Shown piece after piece: positions 16,950-26,293 of a DNA stretch of 55,874 nucleotides (positions within the stretch are counted from its first letter, which is position 1; each line of letters starts with the position of its first letter). Source of the stretch: Planctomycetaceae bacterium (lineage in GTDB: Bacteria > Planctomycetota > Planctomycetia > Pirellulales > Pirellulaceae). The notes under the pieces were generated by a model. The model was not told the DNA's origin and did no database searches. It was given only the letters and a program-made list of their open reading frames with translations. The translations under genes were made by a program, and so were the position numbers. The DNA lies in NCBI GenBank assembly GCA_016794985.1, contig JAEUIQ010000100.1, forward strand, positions 1 to 55,874. Reading direction: 5' to 3'.

Positions 16950-18362
16950 CTATACTTCAAAACAATAAACACCCTGTTTATCGCGACAGAACAAACTTCC
17001 TTGCGCGAGCACTGGACTGGCCCAGGCAGGATAGCGGAGCTGACGCCCCACTTCAGCAAAGCGATGCGTGGTGATTCGTTCGTATCGCTCCGGATTCGCT
17101 TTTAGCAGAAACAACTCGCCACGTTCTGATAAGACGACCAAGTCATCGCCCGCCGCCTTGGTCAGACTGCATCGAGTCAAACCCGGCTGGCTCCATTGTA
17201 CTCTTCCAGTTTTCCACTCGACGCAGCGCAATTCGGCGTTGCCGGTATTTCGACCGCTGCTGGCGTAGATATAACCCTCGTGCACCACCGGGGTATTCCA
17301 GTGGGCCTGCAAGCTTTGCTGCCGATCGTTGGGTTCATCTTGCCAAACGACTTGAGGTTGGGCCAGTTTCTGTGGGTTCAACTCCAACAAAACGCTACCC
17401 ACACTATAAGTTTCAGACAATAAAACTTGATTGCCAACCACCACGGGCGTGGCCGCGTTCACGCTCTCCAACAACGAACTGCGAAACGGAAAATGAAAGT
17501 GCTGGGTTCCCGTATCCGGGTCAAACGCCAGTAGCCCGCCACGACAAAAGGCCAAACCCACACTTTTCCCTGCACGCGGCGATTCAGGGGAGCCCGCCGC
17601 GATATCAGTTGGCAAAGCAACAATCAATGGAGAACTATAACTTGCTAAGTCGTCACCCAGTTCATGTAACGTCTCGCCAGTTTTAAGACTTAGGGCCACC
17701 AAGGCCGTACCATTAGGACGCACGCGGTCGAGAGCCCCGGGCGCGACATTTCGATCCGCCTCAGGACTACCACCAACCATCACCCAAAGTCGATCTCGAT
17801 ACAAAACCGGAGCGCTGCCCACACCGAAAAAGTTCTGGATCACGTTGTAGTCGCGATTGAGATCACGCTGCCATTGGACCTGACCGTCGTCCAAACTTCG
17901 AGCGATCAAAACCCCATCTACACCGTAAGTGAGCACCGTCTCTGGGGTGAGAACCGGGCTGCAACGAGGTCCACCGTCGTAACCGTACATGTCGGCGTAG
18001 TCGGTAGGCCGTGACTGCTCCCACAACACTTCGCCCGTCAAGGTGTTCCAGCAAAACGTCCGTTCCTGATCTCCCAGACGATCCGTTTGCACAAATCGCT
18101 CGCCCACACAACTACCCACCGTGTAGCCTTCACCTAACAGTCTGTGCCATCGCAACTTCAAGTTCGCCCAGTCACGCTGTCGAACCGGTTGGGCAGAGAT
18201 ACCGTTGCGTTGGGGGCCCAAAAAATCAGGCCAATCAAACTTATCGTCGACAACGTCATCCAAGATGCCGCTCGAATTCGTCGTGGAACAATCGGTTGCA
18301 AAATGGCACGCAACGAACAAAGATGCCGCCTGCAACCAACCTCGTCTATTCAATCGGTGCAT
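16950..18362 (-). CDS. Exported PQQ-like beta-propeller protein
   Basis: The 470-residue protein has an N-terminus (MHRLNRRGWLQAASLFVAC) with a twin-arginine-like pair and a hydrophobic stretch ending near Cys 25, so export by Tat or as a lipoprotein is possible. The rest consists of repeated propeller blades with the PQQ-repeat signature: FCWNTLTGEVLWEQ, IARSLDDGQVQWQRD, VALSLKTGETLHELG and CVEWKTGRVQWSQ. Such proteins are usually scaffolds or dehydrogenase-like domains without a cofactor in planctomycetes; no catalytic residues can be named. It is the last gene of the hydrolase operon, 5 nt after the M28 peptidase stop. Confidence 0.88.
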   Translation of the reverse strand: MHRLNRRGWLQAASLFVACHFATDCSTTNSSGILDDVVDDKFDWPDFLGPQRNGISAQPVRQRDWANLKLRWHRLLGEGYTVGSCVGERFVQTDRLGDQERTFCWNTLTGEVLWEQSRPTDYADMYGYDGGPRCSPVLTPETVLTYGVDGVLIARSLDDGQVQWQRDLNRDYNVIQNFFGVGSAPVLYRDRLWVMVGGSPEADRNVAPGALDRVRPNGTALVALSLKTGETLHELGDDLASYSSPLIVALPTDIAAGSPESPRAGKSVGLAFCRGGLLAFDPDTGTQHFHFPFRSSLLESVNAATPVVVGNQVLLSETYSVGSVLLELNPQKLAQPQVVWQDEPNDRQQSLQAHWNTPVVHEGYIYASSGRNTGNAELRCVEWKTGRVQWSQPGLTRCSLTKAAGDDLVVLSERGELFLLKANPERYERITTHRFAEVGRQLRYPAWASPVLAQGSLFCRDKQGVYCFEV

Positions 18363-18367
18363 CGCCG

Positions 18368-19924
18368 TTACCCTCCGTTACGAGCGGACGTCGGTCCTTG
18401 AGCTTCTGCTCCTTCGGACTTTCGGGGCGTTGCCGTGCCTTGAACCAAACGCCAACTTCCCGCAAACAACCCTTGAATCACTTTGGTCATGTGCGGAAGG
18501 TTTAGCTTTTCCCATTCATCCGAAACTTGATGATAGTCGTCATGCAGCGACCCCGCCGAAAAACTATGAGCGATGACACCCGCTTCAACGAATGCCAAGT
18601 TATCACTGGAGCCATACAACATGGCACTAAATCGTGGATGCTCGAAAATATCGACGCCCACCGCCTGCGAAGTCTCGTGCATCAGGGCTCCAAGATCCGA
18701 CTTGTCCCAGCCCGTCACCCACGTTTTGCCATAGGCTCCGTCTTCCGGTCGACCAACCATTTCAATGTTGATGTTCGCAACAATCTTATCAAGTGGAATC
18801 GACGGGGCTTTGACGAAAGCTCGCGACCCAAGCAGCCCACGTTCTTCGCCCCAAAACAACATGAACACCAGCGAGCGCTTCGGACGTTCAGGCAAGGCTC
18901 CAAACGCGTCGGCTAAAGACAGTACCGTGGTGACTCCGGTCGCATTGTCATCCGCGCCATTAAAGATACGATCGTCTCCCGTGGCTCGAACCCCGATATG
19001 ATCCAAATGTGCGGAGAACACGATAAACTCTTGCGACAATGCCGGATCACTCCCGGGCAGAACGGCGATCACATTGCGTGCCTCGGCGTCTAACGGCCCT
19101 TGACCTGGAAGATTCAAATGATATTCACTGGTTTCTTTCCACTGCCAATCGTTTGAGACCAACAAGACCGGAATGTTGAACTTGTTCCTGACATCAAGCG
19201 GTCGATTTTGCGACTGAAGTTCTTGGGCAATTTCGATCAGAGGACTATCCTGCGCGACTCGCAGAATGATGGCCGTCGCCCCGGCCTGGCGCCAACGATT
19301 CGCCGCACGAACTATTTGACTCACAATCCGAGGCGAGCGGGTCTCCGTCGCCCAGTCCGCGATGATGGGGCCAGGTTTTTTCAGGACGGGGTCTTCGCTT
19401 TTTACATCGACTTCCGTCAGCGTGCCCGTGAATTGGATCGCCTCTTCGGCGACACCCAGCAATCCAAAATCCTTGATCTTGTCTCCCTGTCGCTCTACCA
19501 ATTCAATTCCTTCCGTTGGAACTCGCGACACTGGCACTTTGGTGACATGAAAAAAGCTATCGCCAGCACCGGGCTGAAGGCCAGCGCGACGAAACCGTTC
19601 GACCGCATAATCAGCCGCCTTGTCAAATCCAGCGGAAAGCGTGTCGCGACCTTGCAGTTCGTCACTGGCCAAGAACTTGATCGTGTCGGTCACCGACGCC
19701 TCGGTGATCTTGGCCAACCCCAGTCGAAGCGTCGCCTCGTCCTGCTCGGTCAGTCCCACGTCCGAGCGCACATCAATGGTTTCTTGCGCCCAGCACGCGA
19801 CGCCGGCGCCCGAGACAATCAGGCCATTAGCGACCAATGCCGACACGGTCATCAGCACCGCGCGTCTGCAAACGAGTTGACGAAAGCCGAAAGAATGCTG
19901 AAGCAAAAAATGAAGCATATGCAA
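18368..19924 (-). CDS. Secreted M28 family zinc aminopeptidase
   Basis: The 518-residue protein has a signal segment (about 20-46, ending CWAQ). The M28 zinc-binding series is complete and in order: SAHLDH, NGADDNATG, FWGEERGLLGS, NIEMVGR (Glu where Asp is more usual) and YHQVSDEWEKL. The central insert (about 150-290) resembles a PA-like domain. M28 enzymes remove N-terminal residues from peptides using two zinc ions; here the site is periplasmic or extracellular. It lies 22 nt after the deacylase/beta-lactamase gene and just before the PQQ protein, so all three are probably one transcript for breakdown of external peptides or peptidoglycan fragments. Confidence 0.92.
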   Translation of the reverse strand: MHMLHFLLQHSFGFRQLVCRRAVLMTVSALVANGLIVSGAGVACWAQETIDVRSDVGLTEQDEATLRLGLAKITEASVTDTIKFLASDELQGRDTLSAGFDKAADYAVERFRRAGLQPGAGDSFFHVTKVPVSRVPTEGIELVERQGDKIKDFGLLGVAEEAIQFTGTLTEVDVKSEDPVLKKPGPIIADWATETRSPRIVSQIVRAANRWRQAGATAIILRVAQDSPLIEIAQELQSQNRPLDVRNKFNIPVLLVSNDWQWKETSEYHLNLPGQGPLDAEARNVIAVLPGSDPALSQEFIVFSAHLDHIGVRATGDDRIFNGADDNATGVTTVLSLADAFGALPERPKRSLVFMLFWGEERGLLGSRAFVKAPSIPLDKIVANINIEMVGRPEDGAYGKTWVTGWDKSDLGALMHETSQAVGVDIFEHPRFSAMLYGSSDNLAFVEAGVIAHSFSAGSLHDDYHQVSDEWEKLNLPHMTKVIQGLFAGSWRLVQGTATPRKSEGAEAQGPTSARNGG

Positions 19925-19946
19925 TCCTTGATAGAGGTCAAACAGG

Positions 19947-22811
19947 TTATTTTTCGAACAAGTTCAGCACCGGCCAACTCGAAACCTTCTCAGCGGCACG
20001 ATGCAAAGCCAAGTCGACGTCCCGCCCCAAGTGTTGCGAACGCGGGCTGACCCGCGAGTTTAGCAAAGCCACAAAATTCCTGCCATCGTGTCGTCGAATT
20101 AGAATCGTAGCCGTACCGGGCAACGAGCCAGAATGCCATACATTGTACCGGTTGTCACCGACATCACGAACTTGCCATCCAAGTCCGTAATACACCGACT
20201 TGGGCTGCTCGGCATCGAACCCCGCCGCACCCGGAGGTCGCTGAAGCATTCGCTCGATGCTGGCTGCCGAGAGAATTGGACAATTCTCCGGATCATCAAA
20301 CGCGGCAGCAAAACGCGCCAAATCCACTGCCGATGCGAGCCAACCGCCATGCGAGTCCATCGCCTCCAAATGCCACCCGCCATACGGCGATGGCACTGAT
20401 TGTTCCAAGTCGTCCTCAAACACCGACTTCGAGCTACCCGGATGGTAATATCGAACTTCATGCTCTACTTGTTGCTCCCAGCGAGTTCTGCCGATCCTCA
20501 TCCTAGTTATTCCCAAGGGAGCAAGCACTCGATCGCGAACGTACGATTCGTAATCTTGCCCGCTGGCTCGTTCGATGATTCGTCCCAGAAGGTTGTAGCC
20601 AAAATTCGAGTAGGCATAACGCTCGCCCGGTTCAAAATCCAACGGCTGTTGCAACATCGCCAAAATCACATCACGACTTCCAGCCGGTGGAGCCACGCCG
20701 ACTTTTCGGGCAAACTCCACCGATCGAAACATCGCATCAAACGATTTGTCCCGGTCCCAGCCGCCGCGATGTTCCAGCAAATGGCGAATCGTGATCAAAC
20801 GCCAACGTGGATCAAACGCCGAACCGGCCAACTTGATTTTGTCGTCGAGGTCCAAGTGCGATAAAACAGGATCATCCAACCCCACTTTACCCTGCTCCAC
20901 CAATTGCAACACCGCAACGGCCGTGATCGGCTTGGAGATACTGGCGATTCGAAACAAGCTCTGCGGCGTTACTGGCGTACCCTGAGCCAAGTCGGCGTAC
21001 CCATAACCCGCCGCATGGACCAATCGTCCTTGGTCCGTGACGGCCACAGCCATTCCGACTGCTGCATGTTGATCCAAAATGTCGCGACTCATTTCATCGA
21101 AAGCAATCAAGGTCGGTTGACCCTCACTGTTCATTTGCGCCGCCGGTCGTGAAGCGGGCCGATAGCCCTTCCCGCGCAAGACTCGGCCTGGCAAGTTACC
21201 ATCGAGCTTGCCATCCGCGTACACGACTTGGCCATTGACCAACACTTTCGCTACACCGGTGGACAGTAGCGCCGGTTCCCGAAAAGTTGCTTGATCGCCA
21301 ATCTGCTCCGCATCGAACAGCACCAAATCGGCTACTTGGCCAACTGCAATTCGGCCGCGGTCCGTGAGTTTGAGGTGCTGGGCCGCCACAGAAGAGGCTT
21401 GCGCGACAGCTTGCTCCAAGGTGATGGCCTTCAGTTCCCGAACATAACGCGCAAATATTCGAGGAAACGCACCATAGGCCCGAGGATGTGCGGCGTAATC
21501 ACGACCGGTTGCCGGCCCCACGTCGGTGCAAAACGCCATAAAGTCTTGTTGCATGGCCAAGACCTTGTTGTCTTCATTCATGCTTTCGGGCAACAAAAAT
21601 GCTCCCGACCGCAGCAAAGCAAAAAAGGTGACCCAGGGGTCTTCCTTGAGCGTGGTTGCGATTTCCGCCAGCGAACGCCCCACCAACTCGCGATACCGTG
21701 GATGCTCGGTTTGGCCCACCACGATCTTGGTCCAGTCCGAGCCGACATGACGAAACCAATTCTCCCAACCGGTGGTCGTCTCCATTTCGTGGCGAATCGC
21801 CTGCTTCAACTCGCCGTTGTCTTGATCCAACTTGATCATCAACGCCGTTGGCCCTTGCGCGAAATGCCGCGGATGAACCAGAGCGGTAATTGACAACCCA
21901 TTGTTGATGTACGGATAAATATCGGCGGACACTGGTTGCCCCGCTTGCCTGGCGCGCCGCAAGGCCTCGATGGCTAATGGCATCTTGTGCCAATTCTGAC
22001 GCCCAGCGGTCTTCAAATGAAAAACGTGCACACTCGAATTTGCCATGCGACCGATCTCCAGGGCCTCGTCGATCGCTTCGAGCAATAAGTCGCCCTCGTT
22101 GCGCATGTGCGTGTAGTAACCTCCGTCATAACGAGCGGCTACCTTCACGAGTGCGGCAATCTCTGCGCTGGGAGCATAAATCGCCGGCGGGTAGATCAAG
22201 GCCGTCGAGACACCAATCGCTCCGGCCTCCATAGCTTCCACAACCAAAGCCTCCATGCGAGCTAACTCATCAGGACTTGGGCGCCGATCAACATCGCCGA
22301 GAACCAGTTCCCGAACTCGGGTATGTCCGATCGTTTGGACCACGTTGACCGGCAGTCCCTTCATGTCCAACAAAGCGAAGTATTCGCGCATGGTCGTCCA
22401 ACCCTGTCGGCGACCAACGTGGTCCGCCAACGGAGCTGCGGAATCTCCCTCGCCACAGTTGATCGTCGTAATTCCCTGCGATAGCAAGTTCAACGCAGCA
22501 TCAGGACTGTCGAGCATGGCCGTGGCCGATTGTCCCATCATGTCAATGAAACCGGGAGCCACGATCAAACCCGACGCATCAATCTCGGTCTTGGCACCCG
22601 CAGGAACTTGGCCAACCGCCACAATTCGGCCGTCGACAATCGCAACATCTCCGCCAAATCCAACGGCGCCGGTCCCGTCGACAATTCGACCACCGCGGAT
22701 GACCACATCGTATGGAGAATCTTGTTCAGGTGACTGAGCGGTGGCAGACCACACCGCAACACTTGTCACGATGCCTAACCAAGCCACGCACCAAATTATC
22801 TCTTTAAACAC
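19947..22811 (-). CDS. Fusion of a D-aminoacylase-type amidohydrolase and a class C beta-lactamase-type hydrolase
   Basis: The 954-residue protein has a GTG start and a signal peptide (about 1-25). Residues ~33-545 are an amidohydrolase of the N-acyl-D-amino-acid deacylase group: VIRGGRIVDGTG, APGFIDMMGQ, TTINCGEGDS, YYTHMRNEGD, HVFHLKTAGR, HPRAYGAFPRI. The bridging Cys and two later His are present, but the early HxH is MxQ. Residues ~560-954 are a serine beta-lactamase/DD-peptidase fold with SISK (nucleophile Ser, Lys), YSN and HSGSLPG. Both halves act on D-amino-acid or acyl-D-peptide substrates, which suggests processing of peptidoglycan-derived material. It stands between an esterase and an M28 peptidase gene in the same orientation. 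Confidence 0.92.
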   Translation of the reverse strand: MFKEIIWCVAWLGIVTSVAVWSATAQSPEQDSPYDVVIRGGRIVDGTGAVGFGGDVAIVDGRIVAVGQVPAGAKTEIDASGLIVAPGFIDMMGQSATAMLDSPDAALNLLSQGITTINCGEGDSAAPLADHVGRRQGWTTMREYFALLDMKGLPVNVVQTIGHTRVRELVLGDVDRRPSPDELARMEALVVEAMEAGAIGVSTALIYPPAIYAPSAEIAALVKVAARYDGGYYTHMRNEGDLLLEAIDEALEIGRMANSSVHVFHLKTAGRQNWHKMPLAIEALRRARQAGQPVSADIYPYINNGLSITALVHPRHFAQGPTALMIKLDQDNGELKQAIRHEMETTTGWENWFRHVGSDWTKIVVGQTEHPRYRELVGRSLAEIATTLKEDPWVTFFALLRSGAFLLPESMNEDNKVLAMQQDFMAFCTDVGPATGRDYAAHPRAYGAFPRIFARYVRELKAITLEQAVAQASSVAAQHLKLTDRGRIAVGQVADLVLFDAEQIGDQATFREPALLSTGVAKVLVNGQVVYADGKLDGNLPGRVLRGKGYRPASRPAAQMNSEGQPTLIAFDEMSRDILDQHAAVGMAVAVTDQGRLVHAAGYGYADLAQGTPVTPQSLFRIASISKPITAVAVLQLVEQGKVGLDDPVLSHLDLDDKIKLAGSAFDPRWRLITIRHLLEHRGGWDRDKSFDAMFRSVEFARKVGVAPPAGSRDVILAMLQQPLDFEPGERYAYSNFGYNLLGRIIERASGQDYESYVRDRVLAPLGITRMRIGRTRWEQQVEHEVRYYHPGSSKSVFEDDLEQSVPSPYGGWHLEAMDSHGGWLASAVDLARFAAAFDDPENCPILSAASIERMLQRPPGAAGFDAEQPKSVYYGLGWQVRDVGDNRYNVWHSGSLPGTATILIRRHDGRNFVALLNSRVSPRSQHLGRDVDLALHRAAEKVSSWPVLNLFEK

Positions 22812-22911
22812 CGCTAGATTCCATGGTCCAGACGCTCGCTCGAGCGTATTTGCGAAGGACTCGGCCCAACACTCCGTCGAGCGCCGCGCTCCGGCCCAAG
22901 ATTAAAAAAAA

Positions 22912-23799
22912 CTATTGGCCACGCAAGTGCTTGTTGAACCAATCCAACACCGCCTGCTCGGCATTTTTCTTGTCTTCACCACCGAAACCATGCCCCGCCT
23001 TCTCTATGACCAACAGATGGTTCGCCACATTTTGTTCATCCAACTTGGCCTTCAGCTTTTCACTGTGGGACAAAGGAACTAAGGTGTCCTGGTCGCCATG
23101 AACCATCAGGATTGGAGCATCATCACTGGTGGCGTGTAGTTCAGGAGACATCGCGTCGACGAGATCGCGGTCGAACACCAGCGCTGGAAAATCATTGCGA
23201 TATTTGGGGTCATCCACGTAACCGTTGAGATTGGTAGGAGGGAAATACGACGCCACCGCAGCAACACGCTGCTTCGGCTCGCCGGTGGTTCCCAACATGA
23301 CCGACAAGTGTCCACCCGCGCTTCCTCCTAACGCCCCCAACTTGTTCGGGTCAACGCCAAACTCGGCGGCGTTCGCGCGAATTTTTTCGATCGCCAGTCG
23401 AACATCCGCCACCGCGTCGGGCACCTTGTAGCGCGGCGCACTGCCATGACGTACTAAAAACAGCGTGTAGCCCTCACGGAGCAACGATTGATACAAAGAA
23501 TCGCGAATGAACTGCTGGGGCGGGAACCACATAGAATTCCAGCCACCGGAAACCATGAAACAAACGCCGAGGCCGTTCGGCTCTGCCGGACGCACCACAT
23601 CAAACGTGAGTGCCATTCCATCTTTCCGTCCGTAGATATAATCTTCCTGAACTTTGACATCGACCGGAGCTGGACGCTGGGACCAAGCCACCGAAGCATC
23701 GGTCGACAACCAGATCGCGACGGAACCCACGACTCCCAAGTACCACAACTTTGTGGTCAAACATTCCTGCCATGACGACCGAATTTGCAACCCATTCAT
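22912..23799 (-). CDS. Secreted alpha/beta-hydrolase (BD-FAE/esterase-like)
   Basis: The 295-residue protein has an N-terminal hydrophobic signal segment (about 15-38). The alpha/beta-hydrolase triad is visible: GGSAGGHL (Ser ~160), HGDQDTLVP (Asp ~236) and KAGHGFGG (His ~268). 'YGRKDGMALTFDVVRP' is the usual N-terminal strand of this esterase/BD-FAE group. It probably cleaves carboxyl esters such as acetyl or feruloyl groups on polysaccharides. The start at 23799 has GGGAG 6 nt upstream; the longer GTG/ATG-type extension would overlap epmA. It is the first gene of the minus-strand hydrolase group and is separated from the next by 100 bp. Confidence 0.9.
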   Translation of the reverse strand: MNGLQIRSSWQECLTTKLWYLGVVGSVAIWLSTDASVAWSQRPAPVDVKVQEDYIYGRKDGMALTFDVVRPAEPNGLGVCFMVSGGWNSMWFPPQQFIRDSLYQSLLREGYTLFLVRHGSAPRYKVPDAVADVRLAIEKIRANAAEFGVDPNKLGALGGSAGGHLSVMLGTTGEPKQRVAAVASYFPPTNLNGYVDDPKYRNDFPALVFDRDLVDAMSPELHATSDDAPILMVHGDQDTLVPLSHSEKLKAKLDEQNVANHLLVIEKAGHGFGGEDKKNAEQAVLDWFNKHLRGQ

Positions 23800-23827
23800 T
23801 CGACTCTCCCAATATTCGCAAACCACT

Positions 23828-24880
23828 ATGAATAACCCACGCATTAACTCGGTTCCAATGGACCAGGCCGCACCTGATTCAGCTCACGATTTTACCACGA
23901 CCGCCACTCTAGAAACACTCAAGCGCCGCAGCGAGGTTTTGCGACAAATTCGGGATTTTTTCTACCAGCATCAGTTTTGGGAAGTTGAGACCCCGGTCCT
24001 CTCGCAAGAATCGGTCATTGATTTGTACCTGGATCCGTTTGAGGTTTCGCTCCCCTTTCCTGACAATGGCGTGCGATTCTTGCAGACGTCGCCCGAGTTT
24101 GGCATGAAGCGATTGTTGGCCTCCGGGGCTGACGCCATCTTCCAAATCACCAAGGCCTTTCGCGCGGGCGAAGTTGGACAGCATCACAATCCGGAGTTCA
24201 CGATGCTGGAGTGGTATCGTTGCGGAGACAACTACAACCAGGGACGCCAATTCTTGGCCGAGTTCATTGAAACGTGGTTTACCGGCCCCTGCGAGCAAAC
24301 GACCTATCAGACTCTGTTCTTACAGTGGGTTGGCCTAGACCCTTGGTCCGCATCCACCGCCATGCTGTTGCAGAAATCGAGCGAGTTGGGATATGTCGCT
24401 CCCACGCCGGGGCAAGAATCTGACGACGATCTGGATTGCTTGACGCGACGCAATGCGCTCCATTTCTTATGGAACGAGTTGGTCGAACCCCATTTGGGCT
24501 TCACCGTGCCAACCATCGTTTACGACTGGCCGGCATCCGAATCGGCCTTGGCTCGTACCGGCATGCGCCGCGACTTTGATGGGCAAACACGCGAAGTGGC
24601 CGAACGATTCGAGTTGTATGTGAACGGCATCGAATTGGCCAATGGCTACCATGAGCTTCTTGACGCGACGGTGTTGCGCGAACGAAACGACTCGAACAAC
24701 ATCGCGCGCGGAGAGATCGGCAAGTCCAAGTTGCCAGAAAACCGTCGCCTCTTGGCGGCCATGCATCAGGGATTCCCGGCATGTTGCGGGGTCGCGTTAG
24801 GCGTGGACCGCTTGCTGATGACCATCCTCAATAAATCCGCAATTGCGGAAGTCATCACGTTTCCCTGGGACCGAGCATAG
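23828..24880 (+). CDS. epmA: EF-P lysine lysyltransferase (EpmA/GenX/PoxA)
   Basis: The 350-residue protein is a class II lysyl-tRNA synthetase-like catalytic core without the N-terminal anticodon-binding domain, which is the hallmark of EpmA. Motif 2 (FRAGEVGQHHNPEFTMLEWYR) and motif 3 (GVALGVDRLLM) are present, as are QTSPEFGMKRLL and the ELANGYHEL block. EpmA attaches (R)-beta-lysine to a conserved lysine of elongation factor P so that ribosomes pass polyproline stretches. Neither its partner epmB nor efp is in this window. It is divergent from the esterase gene, 28 bp away. An alternative ATG at 23858 exists. Confidence 0.93.
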   Translation: MNNPRINSVPMDQAAPDSAHDFTTTATLETLKRRSEVLRQIRDFFYQHQFWEVETPVLSQESVIDLYLDPFEVSLPFPDNGVRFLQTSPEFGMKRLLASGADAIFQITKAFRAGEVGQHHNPEFTMLEWYRCGDNYNQGRQFLAEFIETWFTGPCEQTTYQTLFLQWVGLDPWSASTAMLLQKSSELGYVAPTPGQESDDDLDCLTRRNALHFLWNELVEPHLGFTVPTIVYDWPASESALARTGMRRDFDGQTREVAERFELYVNGIELANGYHELLDATVLRERNDSNNIARGEIGKSKLPENRRLLAAMHQGFPACCGVALGVDRLLMTILNKSAIAEVITFPWDRA

Positions 24881-24901
24881 TTGCAATAACAGCGTGACCG
24901 A

Positions 24902-26056
24902 TTAGCGAACGGCGTCCGTCGGGTTGTTTGCGACTTCCTGCGTCGCGGCTTCCAACAGTGAAAACGCCGCCCAGATTGGCAAGTGATCGCTGATCTCCTC
25001 GGCCTCTGCTTGTGAAATTTGGAAACGTGATTGCAAATCAATCACGCCTTGGCGTTGCATGAACTCTTGAGTATTCAGCGTGTGGTACAGAATATTGTCG
25101 TACGCTTGAGTCTTGCGAGTATTGGTCATGACCTGATCGCCCAGGACCGGCTTCCAGTCCGGTCGGGCCGAGAACTTGGTCTCCTTAAACATCTTGTCTG
25201 GACTTAGATTAAAGTCACCAACGACCAAAAAGTCGTCTTCTTTTCCTTGGAACATGCTGCCAAACGCATTGAGTAAATCGGAAACGTGATCCAATTCCGC
25301 AGCGGCCGAGTCCGGATCCAAATGCACATTTGCCAACACAAACGTGAACGGGGTGGGCGACAACTCGTCGCGAACTTGAAATCGAGCCACCAACGGCTCT
25401 CGATGCAATTTGTCTTCGGGATCCGCGACAAGAAACGGCTGCTCGATCAACTTCACGCGACTGGTGTCATAGATGAACGCTGCCCGTTCTTTATAGGTGG
25501 TTCTCCCTACAAACGGCCCAACCACGTAGTTGAATTTGGTGTTGTACTTCGCATTGAGCTTTTCGACAAAATTCTCCACGACGGCCTCTTGTTGCGAGAC
25601 CACTTCCTGAATCGCCAAAACGTCAAATGGATAAGTAACTTCCATCAACTGATTCAAGACCTTTTCATTCTCGAACTTTTTGATCCCGAAGCGTTGAATG
25701 TTGAAACTGCCGACCATCAACAGTCGCCCACCCAATGGGTTCGTACTTTCGGGTCGTTGAACACCCGTGGGCTGATTGTTGGCTGCGCTCGGAATCGGCG
25801 AAATAGCGGTCGTTGGTGGTGGGCTCGCTGGATTGGCCGCAGCAAGGTTCGGATCCGTAGGCACCCCCGCTCCTGCCGTGACCGGATCAGAAGTAGCGCT
25901 GGCGTTGGGGTCTTCCGTAGCCGCATTCTCACCGTCGGCCTTGCCCGAATTGAAGTAGCCACAGCCAGTATTCCAAGGCAAACAAAAGAAAATCCAACTC
26001 CACAGCCACGGAAACGACCGACAGGGTTTAGCGATACGGATTTTACTTCGCGACAT
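24902..26056 (-). CDS. EEP-family (DNase I-like) lipoprotein
   Basis: The 384-residue protein has a basic N-terminus, a hydrophobic stretch (WLWSWIFFCLPW) and a lipobox-like NTGC near residue 33, so it is probably a lipoprotein. A low-complexity Ala/Pro/Asn/Thr linker (about 37-110) follows. One EEP domain then fills about 115-365: GSFNIQRFG, LAIQEV, ANVHLDPDS, VVGDFNLSPD, YDNILYH and EISDHLPIW carry the catalytic set. Likely a metal-dependent nuclease or phosphodiesterase tethered to a membrane. ATG 26056 is preferred because AAGGA lies 8 nt upstream; in-frame ATGs exist further upstream. Convergent with epmA. Confidence 0.88.
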   Translation of the reverse strand: MSRSKIRIAKPCRSFPWLWSWIFFCLPWNTGCGYFNSGKADGENAATEDPNASATSDPVTAGAGVPTDPNLAAANPASPPPTTAISPIPSAANNQPTGVQRPESTNPLGGRLLMVGSFNIQRFGIKKFENEKVLNQLMEVTYPFDVLAIQEVVSQQEAVVENFVEKLNAKYNTKFNYVVGPFVGRTTYKERAAFIYDTSRVKLIEQPFLVADPEDKLHREPLVARFQVRDELSPTPFTFVLANVHLDPDSAAAELDHVSDLLNAFGSMFQGKEDDFLVVGDFNLSPDKMFKETKFSARPDWKPVLGDQVMTNTRKTQAYDNILYHTLNTQEFMQRQGVIDLQSRFQISQAEAEEISDHLPIWAAFSLLEAATQEVANNPTDAVR

Positions 26057-26293
26057 AGGAAGCATCCTTGCATCCAATGAGGGGCGTTGAAGTTGATCAA
26101 GCAACTTTATCGAGGGTTGTCGATCGACCATCCTGGTCTGAGTGTCGGCACCCAACGGGGACCTTAGAAAAGTTCTTTCGAGACGTCGAGAGCAATTGCC
26201 GCGAGAGCACTTGCCGCGAGATCAATTGCGATAAGCGAGATATTTAGCTATCCTTCGCTCGATTCTAATCCTCGGTCGGCAAAGGAGTCTTGC

